Origin: Tanytarsus gracilentus
Taxonomy: Eukaryota > Arthropoda > Insecta > Diptera > Chironomidae
Assembly (NCBI GenBank): GCA_038502055.1
Contig: JAXRKN010000033.1
Coordinates: forward strand, 1,426,001 to 1,490,000
Length of the DNA: 64,000 nt
Direction of reading: 5' to 3'
Position numbers and translations under genes: made by a program. Every line of letters begins with the position of its first letter. Position 1 is the first letter of the stretch. Under the pieces are notes generated by a model, which was given only the letters and a program-made list of their open reading frames with translations, made no database searches and was not told the origin of the DNA. Below, in pieces: positions 14,120 through 27,588 of this stretch.

Positions 14120-17100
14120 AGAATGTTAAAGATACGCGAAAAAATTGCTATATATCGAGTAATGAATAATAAAGTCATTGAACCTGTCGAATGAAACATT
14201 ATAGAGGAATTTTTATCTCCTCACTGCGTGTGTGTGTTGAAAAATACGCTTCTAATTAATGACATTTTAATAGCTCTTTCTTTACTCTCCCCCAGCATCG
14301 CTACTGATTAATTAATTGCTTATTTAATCTTTCTTCTCTCAATCGCTTTCATTATAATTCTTTCTCGCTGTGTGCTGAGTCGTTTTACTTTTTTTTTTAT
14401 TTACGATTTTCGTCTGTCTGCGCACCTTTGATTGCGAATTATTGAAATTTTATCTCTCAACTACTGTTTGAATTTGATTGTTTAAAAAAATTAATTTAAA
14501 GTTTAAAACTTTCCAGTTATATTTTTTCAAAGTTTGTTTTTACTGAAAACCCCATCTGGGGTCTGATTGAGTGATTACACAACATCATCCGTAATCATTG
14601 GTTAATACTTAATTTAATGAATCTCCTGCTTTTCGATAAAACTTCTCGTCTTCTTTTATTAAACTGTTGATGCTTAATTTAATGCCGGTTTGAAGGTAAT
14701 CATCACTCAATTTTTCACTGATTGCTGTCGCAGCACACATATCCTCCCATTAAGGTAAAGTGTCGAGCATCATCGGGTAGTTGAGCTCAGAGTGAAAATG
14801 ACGCGATCAAGTTTTATGAAGAAAAAAAAATTATTGGAGTGTGTCTCAATCTCACTTTATAGAGTTCTTTTATGTTGATAAATAATCGCGCGAAACTAGT
14901 TTTTTTCCTCTCATTTGTTGATGAAAACTTTTCGAAGCTCATTTTTTGCGAGTTTTTGTGAATTTTCTCTTTCAATTTTGCTCCAAAAATTCACCTTTCA
15001 TGATGTTTTGCTTTCTTTTTCATCGCGCATTTGATTGACACTTTGATGCAATCTGGGGATTTTTTGAGGTGATGAATTTCTCGATGGAAAATACCAAAAT
15101 GATTTTTTGACGGATATTGATCAGAGTACAATTTTTAGGAATTCATTGTGAGATAATTTTCGAAAAAAAAATTTTTCATAATCCCATGGATCTGACAGTT
15201 TTTATAAATCTGCTGCAGAAATTTATTTTATGAAAGTTCAAGATCAAATTTCTGACTCACCATGGTGCGAAAAAAATCCAACTTAATGCATTCCGTGATG
15301 TTATCATGCAGATTACAACAAGTTTAAGTCGTCTTAAATGCTGCGATATCACGATTACTTAATTATCTTAATTAACGCGTGTGTGCACAACTTTTTTCAG
15401 ATATGATTTCCAATTTAGCACTTTTTAAAGAGCGGATTACAAGAAAAATTTTACTTTCAATGCGGCTCTCTCGCTCAATGCTGTTTTTATAGAGCGATCA
15501 TATTGCATGTGCGCATTAACGATAAATTTACGAACATTGTGCGCGTTTATGCTCAACTCTTCTCCTCTCATTTCTTGTGCACTTCTTTACCTTTTTGTAA
15601 TTTTCTTTTCATTTCTTCGGCATGATGATAACACAAGTCTTTTTCAGTTTCTCTCAGTCGCTCAACGCGTGCGGTTGTCTTTTCAAACACTCTCGATACA
15701 CTCTTTAAGTCGCAGTCTTTAAGAAGAAAAAAATAAAATATCGGTGCTAAATTTTTAATTAAGAAAACTTTTGAGAGTGGATTACAATTAATGAAAGACG
15801 ATTCTAAGTATTCATTAATTTAATTAAAAAGGAATAAATTGGTTAGAACAGTCAAATTTAATGGATAAAAAAATTAAGAAAAAATTACTACAGAAAAGTG
15901 AAAAGTAATAAAAAAAAATTCCTGGAAAATTAAAATAAAGCTCAAAATTAAAAGTTTTAAATTTTTTTTCTAAATTTTTATAAAAATCTTAAAAGGCTTT
16001 TTAATTTTTTCTTGATTTTAAAATTCAAAATTTTTAATTTTTTTATCAAGAAATTTATAAATTTTTATTCCAAGTTATATTTTTTTTCAAAGACTTCCCG
16101 TGTGCAAAAAAAAGATAAATCTTTAAAGCAAATATTTTACGATTTGTGCTACTGAAAAATAAACGTTCAAAGAAGTTTATTTGAAGTGAAAAAGGAGAGA
16201 AAAATAATAATAATAAACTCATCAAAAATATATTGGTAGAGATAAAAAAGTGGCAATAAAAGATAAAATTTACACGTAATAAATTTGATGATGATCCTTT
16301 AAGAAATTTATTGTAAGTGCTAGATTACGAAGTGTGAGTGAGAAAAGAAAGAGAGAGAGGAAGGCATCATTAAATTCACTTGGATTATTCCTTTACGCAA
16401 CACACATCAGTCAAAGCCTAGAACAGCGCGGAGAGATAATAATTCATAGGTATGCCTCGCAGTCAAATGCAATTGCAATAATCATTATGGACATTTAACT
16501 TAGAACATGTGAACAAAAAATATCTCGTGTGAGTTGTGCGAGGAGTCGAGTCTAGAATGACGATAATGGTCAACCTGTCAATCCAATATAATCACTTTTT
16601 AATCGATGGAATCATTTTCTATTTATGTGCATTTATGTTAGACGTCAGGCGATCTGAAAGAAGCGAAAAGTTCTTTGCGAAATAAAAAGAGATAAATGAA
16701 ATGAGAAGAAATATGAGTAAATATAACTGTTTGGCCGACAATCTCTCATGAGACAGAGTTCTTTTTGTGGCGCGCGGTGGCTTATTCTCCTCTGACACAT
16801 AATAATATGTGGAAAATTTGCTTTTTGTGTTCTCGCGAAAAAAAGCATACAGCTCAAGAAAGAAAGAAATTTTGTAATTATATTGTGGCACATTAATACA
16901 TAACTCATGAAAAATACTGTGTAAGGACTTCTGATTATGAAATTAATATTTTTTTTGCCTCAAGGCAATCATTAAAACGTAAAAGCCCCAATATATGAAA
17001 GAGATCGTAAATAAGAAGCAGCAAACTCTCATGATTAAATTGTTACAGTATTGCGAGTGAAAATTTATAACTCGGTCACCATCGAACGAAAAAAAGAACG

Positions 17101-20100
17101 TTCGCCAAAAGATGTATGTAGAGTGAGAGAGGATGAATGGATAGTTGCTGGACTTTGGCGTTCACATAACACATTGCATATACACACAATTCACTCACAG
17201 CATGTCCAGATTTACAAGCATTTAACGTGATCACTTATGTCTGTGCTGTTAGTTTAAAAGATGAATTACTTTAGAAGTTAATTTGCGGGGAGCGGGCGAG
17301 AGAGAGAGCGAAAGATAAAAATCGTGTACAACATGCACATGACGCGATTCGCTATACAGTGCCGTAATAATAATTGATGTGTTGGAACAGGCGCAAAAAT
17401 AAATCACATTAGGAAGTTCAGTAGAAATTTTCGTGACACAGTTTAGAATTTTTATGAATAACCTTGAGACATACCCATAAACCACTCACAATAAATAAAA
17501 GATAAAAATGGGATTCTCTTTTCGGCGTTTCTTTTTTTGGACATAATGTTCAAAGGCTATTATGTGGATGAGTTTCAATAACTGCTGATAGACTTTTTTA
17601 TCTAACGTTGCCAAAAAAAATTTTACCTCTTTCTTTTTATGGCACAGAGAGCGAAAAAATTGATTTTCATAAAAAATTATTTTCGACTCAATGATGATGT
17701 TTGGAAGTCAGTGAGCGAGCAGTTTTGGGTCGCAAAACGAGTCTGTTTAGGTCAAAATGTTACTGGGTGGATTGAAGAAAGCCTTCAAATGTTCACGGTT
17801 TATATTTTTTAATTTTTGATTAAATGAAAATTAATTTTTTAAACTTTAATAAAATTTTCTTCACTCACTTAATTAATCCTCGATCGTTTTACATTTCTCT
17901 TCTTCTTTATCTGCTTCTGTTTCTCCACATGCGATTTAAATATGCGTGGTTGCATTTAAATAATCAATTTGTATGCGGAACTTATATAAGCTCGAAGGAA
18001 ATTAAGTGTAAATAAAGTGGCATTTTAATTGAAAGAAAAGTACACGAAAAAATATTTCTGTTGTGACACATCGAGGCGACTGTTAATGCTGTAATGCGAT
18101 GAGATTTTTTTCCCTGCCGCAATCACGAAATTAAAAGAAAGCTCGATCGAGAGGTGTCGGAATTATTGATATTGGGTGCACTTAAGAGCGAGAAAAAAAT
18201 GCACGCAACATCCTCGAGGCAGCAGTTAAGTCATTTAGGATCACTCTATAATTTTATTATCTGAACTTTCAATCCACTTGATGCATTCCTCAGTGCACTC
18301 GAGCAGCTCTCTCAAGACCCCAAATGCCGCCACTATAACTGTGACTTAATCAATCTCCTCCCAATCTAAATAAATTCTCTTAATCAGAATGACATCAAAT
18401 TGCATACGAACAGCAATGAGAAAAAGAGAATTAAATTTTTTTTTCCTGTAAAACAGAACACTGAGTGAGTTACGTAATGTTGTTTGAATATCATTAATTT
18501 TTCTGCTTTCGTTTACCGTTTTGCTGTGCAAAAAAAAGAACAAGCGTGTGTAAGATGAATGAAAACAAGTTAAATCTGATGAGTTTAATTTTTTGGGAGG
18601 TTTTTGTAAATATTTTCTAAAAAATCTTTAATAAATTTTATAAAAACTCAATTATTACAAAATCCACAAAAAAGTTTCCTCTCCCTTTTATAAAACCAAG
18701 AACTTTTTTAAAGAATGAACGTGAGAGACTTCTAAGTGTATTTATGAATGCAAAGTGGATAAAATAATAAATAAAATCAGTGTGTCTGATCTAGTTTTTC
18801 CCTCCTATGTTTCTCTTTCTGTGTTTTAATTCCCGGGCCAGTTATTCTTTTCCAATTTGATAGATCTCACTCGGCTTTTTTTCACATATTCGCTCTTGAT
18901 GAGTTACGGTACTTGAAATTATATTATACATACATCTCGGCGAAGTGAATCTCGATTAAAAATTACTTTTTTTTGTTTCAATGGTGCGGTTAAAACAGCT
19001 AAACGTGCCTAAAAATTTATTATCATTTATCGAGATATGAATTAGGGTCATTAACATAACATAACGCACTGCGCACCTCACACACACTCAACATGTAGTA
19101 AAAACTTTCCCTTTTCATCACATCGACAATTGTATGATGAGAAGCGAATGACAATGAAATGTGACAAGTGCCATGCAATTATTGACTGCGGAATTTTTCG
19201 CATCTTTAAAACCGACCTAAAAACTTCATCTACCGTGAGTCATTAAGGAGATACCCATTAGTTGAACGAAATTTCATAATATTTCACCATAAATTGACGC
19301 CGCTTGTTGTCGACGAAAATGAAAGTGAGAGTTTTGTATTTTTTTTTGAGTCACATAAACTCCACGCACATACGAACGTATATGAAGATCGGTCGAGACT
19401 CAAGAAGAATGCATGATGAGGAGAAGTGGTTCGAAGAGTGAATGATCGTATGAAAAATTAATTGAAAGTGTGGAGAATTTATTAAATGTCGGGAGAAGAT
19501 TAATTAAATAATTATAGATGTGATCTTGTGTGAGTAATTGGAGTGACTCTTGATTTAAATTAGAAATTTAAATATTTCTCTGTTTAACTTTTACAAAACA
19601 TTGTCAATTTTTAAAACAGTTTTGAACCATTCACATCAGCAAATGCGACAATCGAATTCGTATAAATGTGAATTGCGACAGCGATTATCAACCCCATTCG
19701 TTTCGTAATAACTTTAGCGGATTTTCCACATTTCATATTAAGAGACGAGGCACTGTAATACGGATCTTGAACACGAGACAATCGACAACATTATGCAGAT
19801 CTTTCCTTGCTCAATATCATGCTTGTTGTTCTCTCTTGCGCGATTTACTTAACAATGAAAGAAAACCTTCCATTGACGATAATCATTGTGCAGCGTGCAA
19901 TCATATTTCATATAGGAAAAAAAACTTTGTCGCGTCGCTGACTTCAAAAAACAAAAGCCATTAAATGCGGAATCTGTCACGTGACTTAGTAGAAGAGATT
20001 TTATTTTATTTATTTTTTATTTTCGGTCGAGGAAGCAGTTTAAATGAAAATTTTACCTTCACGCGGCAATGCAATTTTATGTCAATGAAAAATCATTTTT

Positions 20101-20454
20101 AATTAGACACTTTAACAGCAATCGAGTGCTTTGCATTTGTTTCTTTTGTATATCTAGAAATTAATTTATACAAAAAAAAATTACATGATAAATTGAGTAC
20201 ACAACATTTTGCAATTCCAGAGTGAAAAATCACTTGGTGCTCACCCCATAAATGGAAATTATGCAACATTCTATGGCGAAGAACAAATTGATGTACATTT
20301 TGGTACAAGAAAATTTTAATGTCACTTTGCATTCTCATAAACATTCTATGGGAGATTTCAATAGGAATGTCTTAATAAGGAATTGGAAAATGAAGTTGGC
20401 ATTCCGTTTAGTTTAGAATTATTTTGACTGAATTTATTTAAATACCTTTTCTGA

Positions 20455-20662
20455 AAAAATTCCAGGTGCTCTCAAGTTTTTTTGCTTACTTTGATAATTC
20501 CACTTTTTTTTGTATCTTATTTTTAAAGTTAAAAATTACTTTATAAAAATATACATGAAAAAACAAAGTAAACTTTTTTAACATAATTTTTAACTTCAAA
20601 AATAAGGTACCAAAATATGATAATCAAAGTAAGCAAAAAAACTTGAGAGCTCCAAGAAAAAA
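20455..20662. repeat. Long inverted repeat (hairpin) with arms of about 75 bp
   Basis: The left arm (about 20464-20540) contains CTCTCAAGTTTTTTTGCTTA then CTTTGAT, CTTATTTTT and AAGTTAAAAATTA. The right arm (about 20583-20660) carries the reverse complement in reverse order, ending TAAGCAAAAAAACTTGAGAG. The loop is roughly 45 nt. A transcript would fold into a long, nearly uninterrupted hairpin. No open frame is present. It may be a foldback MITE or a hairpin-RNA source. Confidence 0.75.
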
Positions 20663-21014
20663 TTTAATTAAATTTTTTAAAAAACAATTTTACAGGTAAA
20701 TTTTTTATTTTTTATATTTGCAAAAAAAAATTAAAATAATTGCGTGATCGAGATAAAGTCAATTCAGTCCATATTCAGACACCAAAAGACTTTTCTAAGA
20801 GCAGAACAAGATAATAAATCTGATCACACACTCGAGTCGAGTGACTCTGATAGTTCTCAGTGAGCATTCTTGCCTTGTCTCTTATATGTCTATATATAGA
20901 CGTCGATCGAACTAGAACTATGTGGCTGTGCCAATAAAGTAACTCTCACCTTAAAGAATGCTTTTTTTTCTCAAGCGAAAAATTTCCACCTTGCGAGAAT
21001 GGCTCGAAGGAGTT

Positions 21015-21215
21015 GCACGTATTCAGTCAATACCGGTCCAGATTTGAGAAACTAGGGAATCAATAAAAAACAATCAACAGTTATGCAACAACTTTGAGAT
21101 GCTGTACATGTGCAGCACTGTATGTGACTGGGAAAATATCATAAATGTGTGCTTTATTTGCTCATGTTAAACTTTTCTCTCTATATCTCGTGCATGTCAT
21201 GACATAAATTTTTAT
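21015..21215. repeat. Dispersed repeat, copy 2 (related to 4300-4555)
   Basis: Carries the same ordered blocks as copy 1: CACGTATT, ATACCGGTCCAGATTTGAGA, AATCAATAAAAAACAATCAA with AGTTATGCAACAA, GTGTGCTTTATTTGCT, and GACATAAATTTTTATC. It is about 50 bp shorter than copy 1, mainly between the second and third blocks. Orientation is the same and the two copies lie about 16.7 kb apart. Confidence 0.65.
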
Positions 21216-22900
21216 CATCTGCAATCTTTATGAGCTTGAATGGAAATTGCAAGTTTAAGTGGTTGAGTGTCCATTAAAGATTATGGCAAGGGTACAAACA
21301 CTTTTTAAAACATTTTTAACTTGTTAAAAAAGCTTGAAATTTGAGTCGGAACAAAATTTAAAATTTTTAAAAACAAACTTTTCATCCCTTGCCTCCCTCA
21401 AAGCCATCAAACTATCAACAACTCACCGCATAATAATTCCGATAATTTTAATTTTTTTTATCTACATGCAGAACTTTAATTGCACTCGTTTGGACAATTT
21501 AAAGAGCTTGAAAATGTAATAATTTGCATACATTTTATCACAATGTAATAATAATAAAATTTTAAATTCATTCTTAATGACCGCATGATGGTGGTGGTTT
21601 GGAGGCTGGAAGATGATAAAGCTGTTCGTGATGAATGCTATTTTAAATGGAATGCATGCAATGTGGAAAGGAAGACATTCGCTTTTATGACGATAAGATT
21701 GTCGACTAAAGAGTGATTGTTAAAATAATTTTTAGTTACAAAATTACCTTTCAAAAAATAAATGATGCGTCTATAAATAACAATATCTCGAAAAAAAATC
21801 ATCATCAATTTATTATCAAACCTCATTCTAAATTCTGCACATGTTTCGCGCTGTTAGGAGTATGTGTGTGGTCAAATGTGCATCAAACGACTTTTGTGAA
21901 CATTTTTCACTTTTCTCATGCCGTTGATTATTGATAAACTGCCATGGGCTGATGGTCGCGATGAATGATGTTGAGGTATGCTCGAGAATATTAATGAGAA
22001 GAGTTTTGATGAATTAAGTTATTTTTGCATCCGTTAGAAATTTATGTTTACAGCTTCATTATCATGATAATAAATTCAAAATTGTTCTTTGTAACGTAGA
22101 AATTTGTTAAAAATAACTCTTTACATCTTCTTGACCGTGACTTTGCAAAATTCTCCTCAAGTTATTTTAAAAGAAACGAAAAAAGTTTAAGCCGTGAATT
22201 AAAATGGAGCACCTAGTTATATTCATGTGCTTCGCTTCCACCTGAAGCAGCGGCAAAAAACGTTCGACTCATTGCGATAATCATAATATTGCCGTTCACC
22301 AAAAAAAAGCGACTCGAAATAGTCCAACCGTAAGTGAAGTGCCATAAATTCACTTTCCGACCGCAAACTTACACACTTCAGAGTCGATTTGTGCTATGAT
22401 AGGGTTTGTGTGTGTATAAACGTTAAAAAGTAAATTATAGTTTGAAAGCTATCAAAATCACTCCGCTTGGCCTTTAATCTTTTGACACGAGAAGCTTTTT
22501 TCCTCATATTTTTATGCGCCTTCAAAGTCAATTAACCGATGACAATGGTCAAATTGGTAAATAACTATAGAGTGATATTATCTTTCACTTTTACCACAAC
22601 ACGAAAGGTATTTGAAGAGATTTTCAATTGAATTTGATCGGCGATTATTAAATTTACCAATTCACTTTCGAATTTAAGGATAAATGGAACAAAACGGAAA
22701 ATGAAACACATTTTTTAATTTAATGTGCTCCAATTTCAATCAAGTTTCACATAAAATTTTCAAAGTTGTTTTTATTGAAACAAAATTGAAAATGAAACAT
22801 AAAATTATTTTTTTGATTGATGACAATTCCAACTTTTGTTCACCTCAAATTCTTCTTCTCTCTGCATATAACACAAAGTCTCAAAAATGAGCATAACATA

Positions 22901-23047
22901 ATGGCTAATAATTTTCTACTGCCATCATTCCTTTCAATTTTATTTTTTTTGTGTGTAGCTGGTGCTCAAAAGGCAGTTCCACCAGTAATTATGATGTTGT
23001 GGTCGATACATTTATTGAAAAAGTATACACACACTACGTCACAATGA
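22901..23047 (+). CDS. Weak candidate small secreted peptide
   Basis: A 48-residue frame starting MANNFLLPSFLSILFFLC and continuing VAGAQKAVPP, which looks like a signal peptide with a plausible cleavage after AGA. The mature part would be only about 27 residues, with no cysteines and no known family. Two earlier in-frame ATGs (from 22817) weaken the choice of start. The TTTTTTTTGTGTGTAG run inside it could also be a splice acceptor. It may be chance. Confidence 0.15.
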   Translation: MANNFLLPSFLSILFFLCVAGAQKAVPPVIMMLWSIHLLKKYTHTTSQ

Positions 23048-25142
23048 AGATGTGACAGCATTTAAGTCATAATTAGATTTATCTTTCAACAATATGTGTA
23101 GACATTGGCACTTGACATTGAACTGCACGATGGACGAGACACTATGTTGCACATAATAATCAGAGAAATCTTTTCATTCTTCTTTTTATATAAACATTAT
23201 TATTGCCATGCTGCTGCTTGTGCCTGATGTTGTCTATAATTTTCAATTAATGAACTTTCATGTTCTTCACTCACTTCACTAGACAGCACCAACATAACAT
23301 GCTATAACAACATAAAGAAACGCACGTTCGATTGAAATTGAAATGAAAGAAAATTTATTTCGCTATTTTAAAAGCAAAAGTTGCAAGTGAAACAATAAAT
23401 CATTTTTTTATGCTATACGAATTTTTTTGAGGTTAAGCTCGTCTTTAATTTAATTTTTAATTAAGCTTTTTAAAGTGCTCTCACTTGGAGAAAATTAAAT
23501 TAAATTGTCAATAAAATGCACTCAGGTATGATTTCGGTTGAGTTTGCTCGGTAATTAAGAAAATTATAAAGTAAATTTGCAATGCAATCGTGGCAGTTGT
23601 GATTCGTTTGAAGAAAGTTTAAAGAGTTTACGGTCAAAAAATTCAATGGATGGAAATTTTTAAAATCAAATAAATTCTAAAAAAATATTTTAAAGTTTTT
23701 AAACCGACCACGTTGACAGTTAAAACTCCATTGAATATTTCTCATTTATAGTCTAACAGAATCTCAACTCGTCAACAATAAATCAAGCACTTTAACATGT
23801 GAAAATTATTGCACTTTTGTCTGAAATCAGCACTTGAAGAATTTAAATGTTGTAAATGTCTTCTCTCTCTAATGTATGAGATGAGCAATGAATATGAAAT
23901 GGAACGGAACTATTGTCGTTGATTCGAGAGAACGGGGAATTGACGGGTTTGACGAGATTTGTTGTTTATCTTTTGATTAAATTCTCATAATAATGACGAT
24001 TGCTTAATTAGCTCATTCGATTATCTTGTTTATGTGATTAAGCTTAGAACATGAATTGATAGTTTGTTGCTTTGCCGGGAATTTTCCGGTGATCATGTAA
24101 AAAGCTCACGTTGGAATTAAAATGACAGAATTAGGTTAAAAAAGTTGTTTGAAATTTTTAAATTTTTTCAATTTATAAATTTCTAGATTTTAAATTAAAA
24201 AAAAACGTTATTTTTTGAAAATTCCACTCAGTTCACAACTCACAAATTAACAATCGCAAATCTTAAAAACAAAAAGAAAAGCTCTTAAGAATTTGTGAAA
24301 TGAAACTGTGCTATTTGTATTCAGCTTTAGAATTATTTTTTCCTCGTCTCTCTCTTTTTGTTTTAAATCTAAATCTCCCTCTCGCTCGCACACATTTTTA
24401 TATGTGTCTGCTGTCGTGTATCTAACTGATTTAGATGGATGATGAAAGTTTTTATTTCGAACAGTTACAGTTCATTAACAAATTGAATAAGAAGAATTAT
24501 GTGTGTGCTCGCGCGATGTTAATTAGAGCTAAAAACATATTGCAAAGCGTTAGTGTGTTAGCAAGCCTACATCATGTCATGAGAAAATCAAAAATCTCTT
24601 TTCTGATATAATTTTTATTTCGGATAGGAAAAAGTCGTTCAATTAACTGCGAGCTCATTCTTGCATATAGACTCATTATCATCATGCGATGGCTCTTTTT
24701 TGTCTTATTCATTGACTAACACAGCACATAGATATGTGTGTGCAGAAAAATGGAACAGCGAAGATTATGATTATGATGATGAGGTGAATAAAATGCCGAA
24801 AACTATTCACCTAGTTAAGAAAAAGTCATAAAAATTATTTTGAAATTTTCAACAATTTTTTTTAAATTTGTAAGAGCATTTACCCTAAAATAAAACATTT
24901 ACTCAATTAATTGTCAAAATAAAAGTCAATTAACAAAATTTTAATTAAAATTTTCTTCTTCTCGATTTCAGAATCCATCAACAGCAAAAAAAATTAAATT
25001 TCAACTCAAACAAAAGCAAAAAAATGCCAATTTCGAATGAGGGACACAAATTTACATCTGAATGATTTCACCTAACTTTAGATTAATGAAAGCACATTCC
25101 TAATGCAATATTTAGGTGAGTAAATTCTTCTTTTGTTGAATC

Positions 25143-25162
25143 GTCATCATCATCATCATCAA
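25143..25162. repeat. ATC/CAT microsatellite
   Basis: About six uninterrupted copies of the trinucleotide, directly visible. Confidence 0.8.
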
Positions 25163-26107
25163 CGACGAGATTGAATTTAACAAATGATTGGCAATTTATT
25201 TTATGAGTGAAAAAGATCTTTTCGCTCTTTTTCGGTCATCGTCGTTGCGGTGGTCAGTCAACCAGACCTTTTTCGATACGGACATTGAGGAATTTTATTG
25301 TGAAAGTCTCACTCATTTGTTTAGAAAAAAAAACACACTCCACACGTATCTCAAATGTTCCATCTAGCGCAATTAAAAAAATATATATATGAGAGTTCAC
25401 ATTCGTGACTCGAAGTCCAACGACTGATAAATCTGTCGCGCGAAAAATGCTAATTTGAAAATGAAAAATCCGGGCGAAAGTATTGCATCAAAATTTGTCT
25501 TAATTAGTTTTATTGTTTTTCACCTTTCGCTCTCTTTCTGCAAAGCGCTAAGTAGTGACTCGTGTGGCTCGCTTTGACTTAAAGGAAATGGTGAGGAAGA
25601 TGTGTCGTAATTTGAAATTTATTCATGAATTTTAGTAATGATATCAGAGGAATTGTCAAAATTAATAGAGCTTTTTAAAAGCTCTCTTAAATTTTAATTA
25701 AATTTAAAATCGTGAAAGAAATTCATGTGACAAGACATTAGAATTCTTCCTGAGTAACTCAAATACCTTTATATATTCACCATTATTTCGCAAAAAAAGC
25801 CTTCAACAATTAAATCATTGCAAAATTATCTCTTTTTGTTGCCTCTCACTTTGACTGCTCCGGTGATATTAAAATTAGATCAACACATCGCAAATTGCTT
25901 TTTAACGACACAACAGTAGCGATTTCTTTCTCTCTTTCACACGAAAATCACGAAATGACTCTAAAGGTGATGAAAGTAACAAGAATTTCTAACATGAATG
26001 TCAACATAGATGTTTTTAAACTCATTGACTTTGTAGTTGAGAGCAATTTGAATAAATTGTAATTTAAGGAAGTAAAATGAACAAGAAAGCTCCATATCTA
26101 TTTTAAA

Positions 26108-26113
26108 TTTATT
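26108..26113 (-). terminator. Possible poly(A) signal of the lipase gene
   Basis: TTTATT on the plus strand reads AATAAA on the minus strand about 10 nt past the lipase stop codon. It is very close to the stop, so the real signal may lie further on. Confidence 0.3.
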
Positions 26114-26123
26114 TTTAAACTTT

Positions 26124-27588
26124 TTAAATCACATTCAAACTGTTATAATTTGTGTAAATGAAAGGATTTCTTCTTGTTGGACAGTTGAACTTTTCAAATA
26201 AATGCGTGAAGCCAAAATTCTTTCTTCCAACCGGCTCCATTAAGTTGTTCCAAATTCCATTTGCTGATATCGCGTGACCTTTCTGACTTAAATGGAAACA
26301 ATCAACCGACAGCATCGACATGTCAGGGTTTTTATCGTTCTGATAATAAACACTTGCATCCTTGAAGAAAGGTTGATAAACAACCGTGAAATCATTGCTG
26401 TGAAATTCGTGCATAAAACTAACTCGTTCCATAATTTCGGTGAGTTTTCTTTCCATTTTGCGAAGTTGCTGGAAATTTTTGTTGAATTTAGTGCCAAAAA
26501 TGCAGCTGCACTCGATGGGTCGAGCTAGTTGACACGAGAGGGGTGTTGGTATGCCTGAAGTTGAGAAGACAAGCGGAATGAGGGGTGAAGGAACTAAAGC
26601 CACGATGGTTCTGAAGAAATATAAAAATTATGTGTCATTTTTTCATTTCGAAGCAGCAAAAAAATTACCTCGGCATTGTATTTTTTAAATATCGAATTGT
26701 TTCAATTAACGATTTTTCTTGCACATCATTCAGCCAACTTGAAGCGTTTCGTTGGAAGCAAATGTCACTACAAAAATCATTTCCACCCACCATGAGCACA
26801 ACTAGCTTAAAATGCAAGTTCATGTTGACTCTGTGAATTAAATAATTGAAATTTTCGAAGCTTAAATTGAGTAATTTTTACCTTTTGTCCAATTTCATTC
26901 TTTGCACAAGCTTCGCTGCATTATAAGGCATGTCTGAAGTTGTCGCGATGTTTTCAGCAACATTAAATTGAGCTGACTTATGAACGTTAAATGAATCCGA
27001 TAGAGAATATCCAAAAAGTTTTGGATTGAATTGTTTTAGAATGTTTGGAAGCGTCAAATAATTTCTCCAAGTCCCTTGTCCACCAATGCACCAACTCAAT
27101 CCGCGATTTTCTACTAAAACCTCTAAAATATTCGCTGAATTGGCGGCAGTTGCAGAAGTTAGTGAGTCACCAAGGGCAGCGATGATATCGATATCTATTT
27201 GTTAATTTTTGTATGAATCACTTGACATTTTTTAACTTTCTTTCTTACCTCCCGGCATTAATTTGTGAACACTCATTGGTTTTACTGAACTTTTGAAACC
27301 TCTCGTTTCGCATGGAAATGGAAGATTTTTAGGAACTTCCTTTTGAAAGTGCTTTGAGTCATGTCGTCTGATTCCAGTGTTTCGAAAAATTGAACTATAA
27401 ATTTCGCGAATGCCTCGATAGACCATTCTCATAAAGCCCGGATTGTCTAAATTACTCGTCACGATGTGATCCTCAAATTCTTGCGTTTGCTGCAAGTTCG
27501 TCAAAATATTTCCTTTCGATCGACTAATTTTCGTTTCCATTTGCGCATTTACAATAAAAAGAAGACTAAAAATTATTAAAAATTGCAT
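26124..27588 (-). CDS. Phospholipase B1-type GDSL lipase, secreted
   Basis: Predicted hydrolase of phospholipid acyl esters in the PLB1-like branch of the SGNH/GDSL superfamily. Exons on the minus strand: 27588-27249, 27194-26882, 26830-26669 and 26610-26124 (433 aa). All three introns (about 51-58 nt) are GT-AG and phase-consistent. Residues 1-15 form a signal peptide (MQFLIIFSLLFIVNA). The nucleophile lies in AALGDSLT (Ser124), followed by the family-typical GGQGTWRNYLTLPNIL block, GGND (Asn235, Asp236), and DCFH, whose Asp375 and His378 complete the triad. A single lipase domain is present, where vertebrate PLB1 carries four in tandem plus a membrane anchor; no C-terminal anchor is visible here. 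The sequence is intact, with no frameshift. Family assignment is strong; substrate preference is not determinable. The nearest gene upstream is the UDP-glycosyltransferase on the same strand, 2.8 kb away. Confidence 0.93.

Larger units (their letters stand above)
4556..20454. other. Long stretch without a recognised gene
   Basis: About 16 kb of AT-rich DNA. Open frames here are short (mostly 60-95 codons), lack domains, and are low-complexity Lys/Asn/Phe/Leu-rich, as expected by chance at this composition. Two copies of the CAAGGGATGG word lie at 5776-5785 and 7358-7367. One frame at 13832-14119 is listed separately as a weak candidate. The tract could be intergenic or part of a very large intron of a gene lying outside the window. 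Confidence 0.5.
21216..26100. other. Non-coding, no firm gene
   Basis: AT-rich. It holds a near copy of the recurrent word in inverted form (CATCCCTTG, 21383-21391), a short ATC microsatellite at 25143-25162, and one weak small-peptide candidate at 22901-23047. Confidence 0.5.

Noticed and set aside
19668..19964. 98-codon plus frame with several cysteines
   Set aside because: No ATG at the start, no signal peptide, no domain, and no flanking splice sites.
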